A DNA stretch of 64,000 bases from Juglans regia (taxonomy: Eukaryota > Streptophyta > Magnoliopsida > Fagales > Juglandaceae), in contig NC_049910.1 of NCBI RefSeq assembly GCF_001411555.2, forward strand, positions 36,929,250-36,993,249, in the 5' to 3' direction. Positions 1-12,356 of this stretch are shown in pieces. How positions within the stretch are numbered: the stretch's first letter is position 1; each line of letters opens with the position of its first letter. The position numbers and the translations under genes are program-made. The notes under the pieces were generated by a model. The model was not told where the DNA came from, made no database searches, and was given only the letters and a program-made list of their open reading frames with translations.

Positions 1-1486
1 AGGTACGTGAATTTATAATTGATGGGCTCTACCCTGCATATTAACTTATTGCTAGACTTCTCTCTCTTAACAAACTCTAGCTCTTTCTCTTTGATTTTTA
101 TATTAACTTATTGCTAGATATTACTTGGGAATTTCTGTATAGTATCTATGGTAGAAAATTGCCACTCACGATGAGGACAAAGACTTTGAAAGCCACCAAT
201 TTAATAAGCAAGAACCATCGGTCTTCGTACGTACCCACATCATGCACAATTTGAAGAGGCAAAATGGAACTTATTATTTTTTAAAGCGATTATGCGGTAT
301 TTACGAATTTTACGATTATATATAAAATGACTCTTATTAAAAAGTTCATATTCAAACTCATACCATACGTTCAAACCATCGCTTTAACTATTTTCTTATG
401 TGGATGACTCTATTATGATTGACTTAAATATATATATCATGACTATTCTTGATTGAGGGTGATATATAGAAGACTTGAGGATTTAATTAGGTATGTGAAT
501 TTATTATCAGTGGGCTCTACCATGCATATCAACTTATTGCACTAGACTTTCTTGGTAGCATATGTGGTAGAAAATTGCCGCTTACGATAAGGAAAAAGAC
601 TTTGAAAGCCAACAAATAGGCAAGAACCATAAATCTTCGTACCCAACATCATGCACATTTAGGAGTGGAAATTTGAAAATCAGCATGTAAAGCAAATAGG
701 CTACCCCACGTCTTCCCTTTTCTTTCTTTCATTTTAAAAATTGAATGCAATGTGTAATGCATTGAATTTTGGTATATCGTGTACTAAAAGGATATTCAAA
801 CTCATACCATACGTTCAAACTATTGCTTTAACTCTTTTCTTACGTGGATGCCTCTATTATGGTTGACTTAAATATATATATGTATATCACAACTATTCTT
901 GATTGAGTGTGATATATAGAAGACTTGAAGATTTAATTAGGTGCGTGAATTTATAATCGGTGGGCTCTACCCTGCATATCAACTTATTGCTAGACTTTCT
1001 TGGTAGCATCTGTGGTAGAAAATTGCCACTTACGGTGAGGAAAAAGACTTTGAAAGCCAACAAATAGGCAAGAACCATAAATTTTCATACCCCACATCAT
1101 GCACATTTAGGAGTGGCAATTTGAAAATCAACATGTAAAGCAAATAGGCTACCCCACGTATTCCCCTTTCTTCTCTTTCATTTTAAAAATTGAATGCAAT
1201 GTGTAATGCATTGAATTTTGGTATACTGTGTACTAAAAGGATTTCCAAACCCATACCATACGTTCAAACCATCGCTCTTCTTTTCTTATGTATATGACTC
1301 TATTATGGTAGACTTAAAGGAAGATTTTGATAGTGAGTTGAGATAAGATGAGTTGAGAGTAAAGTTGAAAGTTGAATATAATATTATTAGAATATTAATA
1401 TCAAGACTATTAATTCTTGATTGATTGTGATATATATATATAGATGAAGACTTGAAGAATTATATAGGAAGGTGGTCACTACCGTC

Positions 1487-1532
<46 letters not shown>

Positions 1533-1611
1533 CTTGTTGCTAGACTTCTCACTCTTAATAAACATCTTTGATCTTTCTCTTTGATTTTTATTAATGTTTA
1601 ATATATCTATA

Positions 1612-1620
<9 letters not shown>
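1..1620. repeat. Degenerate tandem array, unit about 450-530 bp
   Basis: Three successive copies begin at 1, 489 and 939 with the same phrase (aggt.cgtgaatttat, then gggctctacc.tgcatat). A degenerate fourth copy starts near 1465 and is broken up by TA microsatellites. Shared landmarks recur in order inside each unit, for example the phrase cataccatacgttcaaac near 360, 805 and 1254, and ttgattga.tgtgatatata near 450, 900 and 1418. The window opens inside the array, so its true length is unknown. No ORF of interest and no terminal structure of a known element class is visible. Confidence 0.8.

Positions 1621-1653
<33 letters not shown>
1480..1653. repeat. Two (TA)n microsatellites
   Basis: Runs of alternating TA at about 1480-1529 and 1614-1653 flank a short stretch derived from the tandem array unit. 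The low-complexity peptides read from them are not genes. Confidence 0.9.
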
Positions 1654-1654
<1 letters not shown>

Positions 1655-4600
1655 CTTGTCTTATAGCAAAGAAGAACGGGTATATAAACTTGTGTTATGT
1701 CATCTTCATGAAAGCCATGAAAGTTCATTTACTTCATTTCATAAAAATGGGAATAAAAATCCAATCTTTATCTAGGCAAGTAATATTCCTAGCAAATTAA
1801 TGAGAGTAGAGAGAGATCAGTGAGATCGTTCCAAACAAATCGTTATAATTGGATTTAAAGCTGGGATTAATATTGGTGCTTCTAATTTTGCTTAATTAGC
1901 AAGTTTAGCTAATTTAAGGCTCTCTAATTGGGATTAATATTGGTGCTTCTGATCTCTAATGGAGACTGCTAGCTGCATGTATATCTTTCTTTCAACAAAT
2001 GAAATTTGGGCAGGCCAGCCGGCTCCTCGCCCTATCACTTGCAATTAGTTTTCATAGATAATGAAAATAAAGCACTCAAATATCTGAGAATCTTGTTTGA
2101 CTTTATAAGTAACTCAAATTAATTTATTAGTTCCTTTATTTTTCAAAAATCCCAAAATCAAACATCAAAATCAGCTAGCTAAAACATTGAGAAAGACTAT
2201 ATATACAAGTATATATCCAATCCTAAGTAAAAGAAATTAAGAATAAATAAAAAAACCAATGTAATCATGGAATGGCTAAGACAAATCAACCACAAAATTT
2301 GCATGACGAAAAACCAAAATTGCCGTTATTGACTTTTTTCAGCGATTTGCACATCGTTGCATGTTTGCCAGTATTATCCCTCCACTTCTTATCTACCCTA
2401 ACGGAAGCCAAAAGTCATAGTTAAAAGTTTATTTTTTCTGGTGATTCTTTTCGCCACAAAATCCAAATAAAACACTGCAAATACTAATTTGGTTTGCCTA
2501 TTAAATCACCAGAAAACTTTTGCGGCGAATTAGTCACAGATACTCTAAAATGGCCGATAATGAGGAGGTCTATTCCAACGGCTTAATTGAATCGCTGAAA
2601 AAGACTATTTGAGTTTATGTAACGAAATAAATTTTTTTGCGGCGAACTGTACTCGTCAGAAATACTTTTTAAGAAAATAAAAAAAAAATGCACAAAACAG
2701 AATACATGAAAAATATAATACACATCTAAATTATATTCACTATGAAATTTCTGGATGGCCACACAAAGCTGAAGCTAATTGTAATTTAACATTTATATCA
2801 AACAATAATTAAGAACTACTAAATAAAAAAAAACACCCAAACAAGAGAGTGAAATTGGAGAATAAAAAGTACCTTGATTTAATATTCATAGCACTACTTT
2901 GTCACTGCAAGCCTGCAATGTGCCTGTAGTAATACCCTCAATTAGAGTTAAGCAACTTCTTACAACTCCAAGGAAAAAAGTAACATTCTTACATCATTCT
3001 TAGAAGCTATAAATGTTACCTTTAGAGAAAAGCACTAACATCAAGCAACAACAACTTTGACTCAAAATCCAGGTGCTAAAGCCTTGGCTAGCATTTGCTG
3101 GTTAAGGTAGAAACAACATGAGTACACCAAAAAGCAAAAGAAATTACAGATAAACAAAGAAGACGACAATCACCACATAAATACATGCAGATCCAAAGAA
3201 AAAAAGAAGAAGATGAAGATGAAAGAAAAAAGAAACACCCTGCCCATAGGCATGTTTAAATGGGCATTCCATGGTCCTCCATTTACAGCTCTCAAACCCA
3301 TGAGAAATAGAAACTGATGGATAAAAGGGGTCCTCCATTTCGGTGCAAATTCCATTGCTTTACCCAACAAAAAATTCACAAACCAATAACACATTTTGAC
3401 ACCTATATAAAACCATTGAAGACAAACTTAACACAAATTGGAATAAGAAGGGGCAAATTTTGCTGCAGTGCTGCAGTAGTTGATATCCATTGGATTACTA
3501 GTCTTTGAAGTGTTTCTTTAACAACTTTGAATACATGAAAACTCAACAATAAAAGCACTTCCATAAAGTCTTGATGCAAATTAGCCATATTCCATTTTAG
3601 ATGTTTATGTCAGTGGAGGGTTGTTAAGTTTGAAGTTTCTGCTATGATACTTTACTGTTACACCCTGCAACTCTTCTTGCTAAATGACGTGGAACAAGAT
3701 CAACCTAAAAATGATTGCAATTAGAAATGAAGTTTTTAAGGACAACAAATTACATCCAGCAGGCAAGATCAACCAGTAAACCCCACCACAAGTTTGTGTT
3801 ACCCCACCCTCATTTGCGTGAACCTCCATTCTCTCTACCTGCATATAAAATTAGATCATACTGTAAATACATTTTTTTTATTGGTAGACCATACTGTAAA
3901 TAATTAAGCAAAAAATAAGTGCAGAAAACAAGCAAATACTCTATTCCCATGCAATAGAATCAATACTTTCTACAAAACTTGGCTTTAAAATTGGAATAAT
4001 TTAGATGTCACCCTAAACATGCACACATCAAGACAAGCTACAAATAATTTTAAAATTTGAACATATAGATAGTCATTCAGGATCCATTTTAACGGTTTGA
4101 ATCTAAAATAACGATGTAGAAACATACATCCATCAAAATTCTATTCAATGAGTGGTAGAAAAGAAGAGCAAAAATTAGTTGCAACCCCAAAGTTTTTGGA
4201 ATGCACTACCCAAAATCATCGACCACATGTAAACGTTTCAGCAAGAACGAAACACAACAATCAATAAGCAGAAAGTTAGGGTGAAAATTTGATAAGAACA
4301 AATTTACTATGTCAACAATAATGTAGAAGAGACATTGATGCACATAGGATCAGTACTAAATTTAAACTTCTTCTCATATCAAGCAAAAACCTATATATGT
4401 ACTTTAGCCAACTCCAAAAGAGAATTCATGAGAGTAGAGACTAGATAGCTTAAAGTGATATTGGAAAACTTTCTCTCTCTTGTGTTTGGAGAAAAGATAT
4501 GTTTCACTTTCAGATGCACGAAATTAATTCTCATTCCTGTTCACATTGCGATAATTTTCCTCGTTGAAACTGATGATCTTGCTAGTGCAAGTTTGAGTTG

Positions 4601-4690
4601 GTTATGATGGGATTCTTTAGAGAGTTGAGGATTGAATCGAAATTATTCATTCTTAGCAATGAAGGTGGGTTATTTCGTATAATAGAGAAG
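1654..4690. other. No gene recognised; AT-rich intergenic DNA
   Basis: No ORF here resembles a protein and no convincing splice-linked coding exons are visible. A stretch at about 2310-2660 repeats short words such as gcggcgaa.t, as seen in the subterminal regions of some DNA transposons, but no terminal inverted repeat or TSD was found. The stretch 2860-4690 is unclassified. Confidence 0.5.
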
Positions 4691-4717
4691 GGGTGAAGCA
4701 GGAAGCAGGAACTACTG

Positions 4718-6885
4718 GTGGAACATAGAACTGTGCAGTGGTTGGTCAAGGTGTTGGAGGTCTGCTTCAGTGGGGAAAAGGAGTTTTACAGCGCCACCCG
4801 AGAGGGTTATTGCAGTTATCTTGCACAGAGATGCTCCAATAGCCGAGGTTATTTTGTGAGGGTGGCAGAATATAGGGAGGGGGGAAGGAAAAACTTCATC
4901 ATCATTCCGGAAAGGGAGGGGAGGAGAGGGTGGAAAAGGTTAAAGGAGGCATTGGGGGAGATGTTGCAGGTGAGGAGAGCAAAGGGTGCTCCTACTGTCG
5001 GTACTCAGGTGAGGTTGAAGATGGCAATGGCAAGGGTTGTACAAGGAGCACTTGCAGCATATGGGGAGCGAGAGGGGGACTGGAACTCTGACAGATGCAT
5101 GCCTTGAGCTCCACTAGGTGTACGTTTTGCAGATGGTGGTAGGGAGATGGAGAGGGATGTGCGCTGGGTGATGGACGACTTGCAGAGCCAAATATGGTAT
5201 TTGTAGAAAGAACTTGGGGAGTTTAGGGTAATGGTTGGGTGTAATAAGGATAAAGGCATTCACAAGGAGATGGAGAATGAGGGGCTACGCTTGTTATTGA
5301 ATTCTCATCAGCCCAGCATGAAGGGTTTGGCCCACCAGAGTAATAAAAATGTGGGTTTTGTTTGGAGGAAGGTTGGGCCGAAAGGGAAGTTTATGTGCTC
5401 ACAGCCTCTGGGCCTTCCAACTGTAGGGATGGACAGAACTAAGGTTGGGCCCCAGCATAGGGCCCGTTTGGCGAGAGAAAGCCCTAGGGCTTCACCCGTC
5501 GCTTCGTCTGGTGAGCAGCTACCAGAGACCACGGCGTGTCTGTCGCCATCGCACCAGGAGCCGTCGGGGGGTCAACAGAAAGTGCCCTTGATGAAGGTGG
5601 CACTCTCCGACGACGATCCTTAGGTCTGGGGTGCTCGGAATGAAGGCTTGGGTGTCGTAGGTTGTTGCAACGTGTGGGGGTGAGTTTTCTCCATTGTTCG
5701 AGCAACAGATAGCGTCGATAAAAGAAGGGGAGGGGAAGGGGACACCGGCGAACCACTCTAAGGGTTTTCTTGTGGACTCCAAGGTGGACGTGAAGGATGA
5801 GGAGATTTCGGATTCTGAGATGAGTTTGTCCCAATATGATTCTGTTGAAGGGGTGATTTCAGATGAAGAAAATACACTGGCTTTGAGTGATCATTTAGGT
5901 TTGACAGAAACCTCAGCGATGGAGGAGACCCGAGATTTTCTAGGGGTTAGCAACAATCCGACCCCTTTGAATTTTCTGTTCCCATCCTAGTCCGAAGTCT
6001 CAGACTGGGTTTTTGATAAAGTAATAGAAATACAGAAAATTGTGGGAGTGGAATATAGGGGTGATAAACGATCCGGTCGGACCGAACAGACCGACCGGAC
6101 CGAGACTTAGACCGGTCTAGTCCAGTCATATTTTAGAGGACCGAAAACATTTGGTCCGGTCCACGGTCCACGATTTTTTCGGACCGGACCGGACCGAATG
6201 AAAAATAAAATATATATATATATATTTTATATATAATAATTGTACAATTAACAATATAAATTTTTAAATATATTATTAATACTTGTTAATATTCTATAAA
6301 TTAACAATATTTTATATATATCTTCATCTAACCTATCACTATTAACAATATAAAATTTTAAATATGCTATTAACACTTGTTAATATTCTATGAATTAATA
6401 AATATATAATATCAATTAGTTAATTATATAGTAATTATATAAATTAATAATATAATTTTCATTTAATTTATTATCATTGACCATATAAAATATTTTTTTA
6501 TTGAGTTTGTTACATAATCCACATTAATAAGTCACTTAATTTAATTTAGTATATTTTTTTTATTAATTATTTAAAAAATTTTTTAAAAAAAAAGGCCAGA
6601 CCAACTGGTCCGGTCCCTTTGGGTATTCGGTCCGGTCCAGAAAAATGATGGACCGAAAATTTTCGATCCATCGCCGGACCGGACCGGACCGGACCGTTTG
6701 CAGCCCTAGTGGAATATGAAGGATACGAAGATCAATTTATGGCCTTGCTAACGGCCATCAAAGCGGGGCACAAACAACATTGGAAGAATGCTTTGAAAAA
6801 ACAGCGGAAGCTTAAAAGGTTGACATGGTCGCTGAATACTGAGGGTAGCTCCAGTAGGGGCAAGCTGATAAACGTCTTCGGATAA
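4718..6885 (+). pseudogene. LINE ORF1 remnant (nucleic-acid-binding/gag-like protein)
   Basis: Three open segments lie in order: 4718-5107, 5231-5623 and 5694-5990. They are followed, after the nested MITE, by 6709-6885. The first segment carries the phrase SRGYFVRVAEYREGGRK typical of ORF1 proteins of plant L1-like elements. The second and third are Ser/Pro/Glu-rich linkers. Segment four continues the frame with EGYEDQFMALLTAIKAGH. Stops and frameshifts between segments show that it is dead. In the living family this protein would bind the element's RNA for retrotransposition. It is not a host gene. Confidence 0.65.
6056..6708. mobile_element. hAT-type MITE (653 bp) with CCGG-rich ends
   Basis: The element is bounded by an identical 8-bp duplication, gtggaata, at 6048-6055 and 6709-6716. 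Its ends are taggggtgataaacg (left) and cgtttgcagcccta (right), imperfect inverted repeats. Arrays of ggaccggacc-type units lie just inside both ends, around an AT-rich core. An 8-bp TSD is the mark of the hAT superfamily. Removing the element and one duplication rejoins the LINE ORF1 reading (IVGVEY to EGYEDQ), so the MITE came in after the LINE. Confidence 0.9.
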
Positions 6886-8218
6886 GAAACTTGCTTCGTG
6901 AATGGAATGCGGACATTGCGTGTTTACAAGAGACTAAGTTGAAGTTGATCAATAAGGGAATTGTGAGAATTTTGTGGAGTGGAGCTCATGTGGACTGGGT
7001 TTATTTAGCTTCTGATGGGGCGTCAAGAGGAGTGGTTGTGATGTGGGATCGAAGGGTGGTGGAGAAAATGGAGGCATTTATAGGGAGATACACAGTCGCA
7101 TGCTCTTTTAAGAGTGTGTCAGATAATTTTTTTTGGGCTTTTGCAGGTGTTTACTGCCCAAATCTAGACAACATCAGAGTAGGTTTGTGAGAAGAACTGG
7201 CCGGAATTCACAGTTGGTGGAATCTCCCATGGTTTATAAGGGGAGATTTTAATGTCACTAGATTTCCAAGTGAGTCTTCCGGTAATAGAAGAGGGCGGCC
7301 AGCTATGATAGAGTTCTCTGAGTGCATCTTGGATTTGAGTTTGGTAGATTTGCCATTAGCTGGTGGCTTCCCGACGTGGGCTAATAATCAAACTTGGTCA
7401 CGACTGGATCGTTCTCTTATTTCTCTTGCATGGGAGAGCCACTTTCCAGACGTTTGGCAAAAGCATTTGCCACGTATTAGTTCGGACCATTGGCCTATCA
7501 TGCTTGATTGTGGTGGTATCCAAGTAGGTTGAAGGTATTTTAAATTCGAAAATATGTGGTTAAAAGCTGAAGGCTTCGTTGAAAGAGTAAGACAGTGGTG
7601 GTCTTTGTACCAGTTCCAAGGTTCTCCTAGTTTTGTCCTTGCAAGTAAATTGAAAGCGCTAAAACTAGATTTGAAACTATGGAATGTGCAATCTTTTGGT
7701 GACGTAGGGGCAAACAAGAAAGGTAAATTGAAGAGATTCAGGAAATTGAGAGGATTCAAGAGGCTAGACCCCTTAACCAAGGTGAAGCAGCTCGAAAGTC
7801 ATTGTTGGGTGAGGAGTTTAAGAGAATTATCCTGCTAGAAAAGATTTCTTGGCGTCAAAAATCAAGAGCCTTGTGGCTCAGGGAAGGAGACCGAAGCACC
7901 AAGTTTTTTTCATTGTGTTGCAAATTCTCATAGGAGGAACAATAATATTGAGATGCTGAAGCTTGACGGTGTGGAGTGTAGAGAAGAACATGTTATTCAG
8001 GATCACATAGTTAGTTTCTATGAGCAACTCCTAACTGAAACAATGTATTGGCGGCCGTCCCTTGATGGTTTGGTTTTTGACGCCATTGGAACGAGTGATG
8101 TATCTCGGTTGGAGAGGACTTTTGAAGAAGAAGAGGTGGCGTAAGTGGTGCGGAAAATGGCCAAGGACAAGGCGTTGGGGCCAGATGGCTTCTCCATGGG
8201 ATTCTTCCAAGATTGTTG
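6857..8218 (+). pseudogene. LINE ORF2 5' part: AP-endonuclease and RT start
   Basis: The segment at 6857-7190 (DKRLRIRNLL, then NADIACLQETKL) matches the start of the endonuclease/exonuclease/phosphatase fold; QETK holds the catalytic Glu. A stop interrupts at 7188. After it come RGDFNVTRF (metal/phosphate-binding Asp-Phe-Asn) and, in 7305-7532, SRLDRSL and SSDHWPI (the terminal Asp-His pair). Linker and early RT follow in shifted frames up to KALGPDGFSMGFF, where the element breaks off at about 8218. The catalytic RT motifs are absent. Confidence 0.75.
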
Positions 8219-8382
8219 GGATGTTCACGGTCGAGCCCACGCCGGAGGTTCACGGTCGAGCCCATGACTCACGCTACATGCATACTCTGCTCGTAAGCCT
8301 CTCTAGTCTCTCCACTTCATTTGTTAAATTGTTAAGCCCCTTACATAGTAAATTACATATGTGACCCAGTATTTATTAATAA

Positions 8383-9989
8383 TGATGATATTATTGTTAT
8401 AATACTAAGAGAAATTAGATGTGTGGCTGTTGTAGATATTTTAAAGTTTAATCACATGATCATTTGGAGAAATGATGTTGAAATCAAAATATTTTGGGGA
8501 GAGTCGATATTTTTAGGATTTCAAGAATTGTTAGACATTAAGGAAAAATATAGAATTTTATATCTCAGATTTTAATTACGAAGTATGTTTTTAATTGGAA
8601 ATTTACGCAGGTTATATGATTATTTTATAGGTGACAATTAATATTTGCTTAGCACTGTGGTGAGGAAATTCTAAAAAACTAAAAAGTTCAAGTAAGTAAA
8701 GTTTCTATACTAAATTTCACATAAAAAAAATGAACTGAGGTTGATTTTGAAAAATACGCATGTTTTATTATGAAAAGAAATTTGAAATAACTTCAGTTAT
8801 TTATTCTACATTACTCACGAAATCAGTACGAAAGAGAAAAGTATTTTTGTCTTGACTAGTATAAGCATGAGCAAATTTTTGACATTCTGTTTCTGAACTA
8901 TGTAAAAAGAGCGAATATGAAATTTATGAAAATTTGTGCATGTGATGCGAAGATGTTCTGAATCTCTTTTTGAATATGTGAAATGATCTGAACCTATTTC
9001 CGTACTCGATTTTGATATGGTGTGGCATCTGAAATCCTTGGAATGAATTTCTGATTTTGTATCTGAATATAATATAGTTTCGATATTGCTTTTATTCTGT
9101 TTCCGTTAAGGCCCTGTCACTGATATAATAGTAGTATATGGCCCCGCCACGGTTATAATGGTAGTTTATAATCTTACAACGTGAGTTAAACATGGTATAC
9201 GGCCCTGCCAAGGGTATAATAGTGGTATACGGTCCCACCACAGATATAATAGTGGTATATGGCTCCGTCATGGATATAATAGTGGCATACTGCCCCGCCA
9301 TAGGTATAATGGTGGTTTATAACCCTACAACGGGGCCTAAACATGGTATACGACCCAATCATGGGTATAATGGTGGTTTATAACCTTACCACGGGATTAA
9401 ACATAGTCTCTGCCCGATGCGATGCTCTGATCTGATATGAGGATGACATCTCAGGTTATGATATACCAAAAGATTTTTGAATAATAATATTTTTGAAAGT
9501 TTCGCTCTGATATTTTGATAATATGTTTCGCTTCTGCATTATGAAAATAAATGTTTTGATTCTGCATTTTAAAAGTAAATATTTTGTTTTGTATTCTGAA
9601 CTCTGTAAATGCTCATATTTGCATACTAGTATATGTTCTTTGCTTACTGAATTATTGATAACTCACCATTTATCTCCACAATTTTTTTTCCAGATAATTT
9701 GAATATTTCAGTTAAGGATCAAGATTATAGAGCATGGATGACATGATTTAAGCATAGTGGATTAAGTGTAGAAGGTTTCTATATATGAGTATTGACGAAT
9801 TCTATTAAGTAATTTTGCCATGTTTTGATAACTCTGTATTTTAGGAAGTTGATTATATTCAAGTAGTTGGTTTGAAATAATAATTTTTATATGGTATTGA
9901 GAATTTGCAGTCTATAAATATATTATTGGAATGTGAGTTTAAGTGATAGGGAGTAACTCTCTGACCCCATTCGGGACCGGGGCTTTACA
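8383..9989. mobile_element. Probable solo LTR (Ty3/gypsy-like), about 1.6 kb
   Basis: The segment starts with TG (tgatgatatt) and ends with ...ggggctttaca, and it is flanked by the 5-bp word aataa at 8378-8382 and 9990-9994. No internal retrotransposon domain lies next to it. Length, the TG...CA ends and a C/G-rich 3' end after an AT-rich body suggest a solo LTR of a large gypsy element. The TSD is low-complexity and the left end (TGATG) does not mirror the right end (TTACA), so the left boundary is tentative. The stretch 8219-8382 between it and the LINE holds a short direct repeat (cacggtcgagccca, twice) and is unclassified. Confidence 0.45.
9112..9407. repeat. 30-bp minisatellite, about 10 units
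   Basis: About ten head-to-tail units of 30-31 bp follow the pattern ggcccYgcca.ggtataat then agtggtatac. They start near 9112, 9140, 9170, 9200, 9230, 9260, 9290, 9320, 9351 and 9381. Because 30 is divisible by 3, both strands read as periodic peptides, which are not genes. The array lies inside the probable LTR. Confidence 0.85.
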
Positions 9990-9994
9990 AATAA

Positions 9995-10864
9995 TGTTGC
10001 CGCATATGAAGTAACATTTTATTTAAGTTCTTCGCTTGCAAATTAATTACTTAATATTATATATACGCAATTTCAGTTAATATGATTAGAGATAATAAGA
10101 TGTAGGAAATTTTATGTATTTCTTTTCATTTCTTTTGTCAGGATGCATGGGCTATATACAATTCTCGTTTTATGATTGTGCGGAAGGAAGAGGCAAGTGA
10201 GAAAAGGCCCATATATATATGTCTTTCTTTTATGATCTAATGAAATTTGGGCCTCCTCCTTGCCAATCTACAACGTCCCGGCCTATTGAAAATACAAAAC
10301 TCAATTGACGATTTAATAAATTAATTATAGACATTTAATAAATTAATAGACACATTATTATTTATTTATTTTGATCTAATATTTCCGAAACCAATTAATT
10401 TACATAACATTAATATGGCCAATAACAGTACTACTACTGCACATATATGAGCCAAACTAAAATTACCTTTCCTTCTATGTTAATTAGATGACATTTTAAC
10501 TCTTCTTTTTTTTTTTTCTTTTTTATTATATCTTTTGGTCAACATAATTCTACTTCTAAGCATGGAATCTTGCGTACGTTGCGATGCATGAATATCCGCG
10601 TGTACGTTAAAATGCATGACCAGTACCGCTTAAAGTAAATGCATGCCGTCGATCGAGTGTAACCACGTACGCATGCAGTCTGAGCCGTGACAATTAATTC
10701 ACATATAAATTACTATAGACTAATATATATGCACATGCAGGACTCGATCATCAAGATGATTTCTGGTCCTACAATTCGGCTGAATAGTTAGGATTTGTCT
10801 CAATATCCTTTATTTATCTCCTGCGTATGAATTCTCATTAATTATTACCAGCTTGATGCAATTT
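9995..10864. other. Intergenic, nothing recognised
   Basis: AT-rich sequence with scattered catg/cgtacg palindromic words and a T-run near 10508. No ORF, RNA gene or repeat structure was recognised. It ends at the left target-site duplication of the full-length LINE. Confidence 0.5.
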
Positions 10865-11014
10865 AATATTGCTAGATCTAATATTATATAATTTTGTCCT
10901 TTCCTTAACGGGTAAGGTGCGAGTACTGCTTTCTTCTTGAAGGTAAGGCAGTGGAGGTAGGTTAATTTGGATAGATAACAGAACACATCTTTAGTTAACT
11001 ATTTAGTAGTAAAC

Positions 11015-12254
11015 ATGGCAGAAGAATTGTCAAGCTTGTGGGCAAACTTTAACCTAACAGAGGCTGAGAGGAAAGAGGTTTTCTTTACTGAAGAAGAGAC
11101 CAAACGTGCAGACTTGAAAGCACACAGATGTTTCCCGTTATTCATCCTAATGGAAAGGAACCTCAACAAAGAAGCTTTTAAAGCAACTATGACAAAGATA
11201 TGGAATCTCGAAGGAAGTATAATTTTTCGAGAAGTGGGACACCATAGATACCTAGTGGAATTTCATAAATCTGTGGACATAGAACGTGTATTAAAGGGTA
11301 GGCCTTGGTCCTTTGATAAGCACTTAATCTGCATACAACCATTCGACAACAGCAACTCTCCCAATGAAGTTCTTTTTACGCATGAACCATTTCGGATTCA
11401 ATTATATAGTTTACCTCTTGCAGCTATGACAATAGAAGGGGGGAAAGAATTGGATCTTCAATAGGTGATAATTTAGCTGTGGATGTGGATGAAGAAGGAG
11501 TAGGATGAGGCAAATACCTTTGAATTAGGGTGAACATGGACATAACTCAACATCTTCCAAGAGGGAAACTAATTCGAATTGATGGTAAACAAAACTGGAT
11601 TGATTTCAAATATGAGAGGCTCCTTTTATTCTGCTTTCAGTGTGGAGCAATTCAGCATGTTCATAAAGGTTGTTTAATGGAAAAAAATAGATTGATAAAC
11701 AAGGGGAATTGTTACATCCCAATATGGCCAATGGTTGATAGCTACAACTTTTAATTTAATAGGTACGGGTGACAAAAGAGAACGGGGAAAGGGGAACAGA
11801 ATTATAAAAGATCAACAAGGAAATATAGATGGACCAAGTAGCAGGAGTCATATGTCAAAATAGATGACTCATGTACACACTGAGGATGTCCCTCTTGATT
11901 TCTCTCCTAAGCAACAACCAGAGAACCTATCCCAAGTTACTAAACCAACAAACAAGGGGAAACAAATTGAACAAATGGAGTTGATAGATCAAGAAGATCA
12001 TGATGATATACAGAAACAACTTCCTCATCAGGATGATCACCAAAAAACAACCCTTGCTTCAGATAAAGAAAACAATACCAGTAATAACTTGGTGGAAAAA
12101 GTGATTATAACATCCAAGAATTTGTAGCATCCAAGAATTTGGGTTGGAAAAGAAGGGCCAGAGCCATTAAACTGTCACAGGAGATGGATAGTGGAGAATC
12201 CAACCAAGCTATTTTTAGCACAAGGAAGAGAGTTTATAACAAATAGATGAATAA
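11015..12254 (+). pseudogene. LINE ORF1: DUF4283-type domain plus zinc knuckle
   Basis: The start ATG at 11015 opens a 149-aa segment with the features of the plant DUF4283 domain, such as GHHRYLVEFHKS and GRPWSFDKHLICIQPF. After a break at 11462, the next segment (11530-11754) has PRGKLIRIDGKQNWIDFKYE and a knuckle CFQCGAIQHVHKGC. The normal CCHC spacing appears changed: a His falls before Lys-Gly, and the last Cys follows. A third open segment (11864-12127) is Gln/Asp/Lys-rich. In live elements this is the RNA-binding chaperone. At least two frame breaks are present. Confidence 0.8.
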
Positions 12255-12356
12255 GACCAGCATAGAATTTCAAATAAGACTAAAGAGGGACTCAATCTTG
12301 AAAATAGCATAAATCAGGAAAATGAAGTTAAGGCTGCTGCAACCCCACCAATAGCT

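Larger units (their letters stand above)
4700..8218 (+). mobile_element. 3'-deleted L1-type LINE remnant with nested hAT MITE
   Basis: An ORF1-like region (4718-6885) is followed by the 5' part of ORF2, covering the endonuclease domain and the start of the reverse transcriptase (RT) (6857-8218). The sequence stops abruptly in the RT just after a KALGPDGF-type motif, and no poly-A tail or downstream RT follows. LINE copies are normally 5'-truncated, so loss of the 3' part implies a later deletion or rearrangement. The ORF1-ORF2 junction also seems deleted, since the usual ORF2 start (SWN.RGLN) is missing before DKRLRIRNLL. A 653-bp hAT MITE sits inside ORF1. Confidence 0.75.

Noticed and set aside
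4718..5107. 129-codon ORF as a host gene
   Set aside because: Its phrase content is that of LINE ORF1 and it is followed colinearly by further ORF1 and ORF2 remnants.
5484..5834. Arg/Pro-rich minus-strand ORFs at 5484-5834
   Set aside because: Antisense shadow of the LINE ORF1 linker; no family resemblance and no promoter context.
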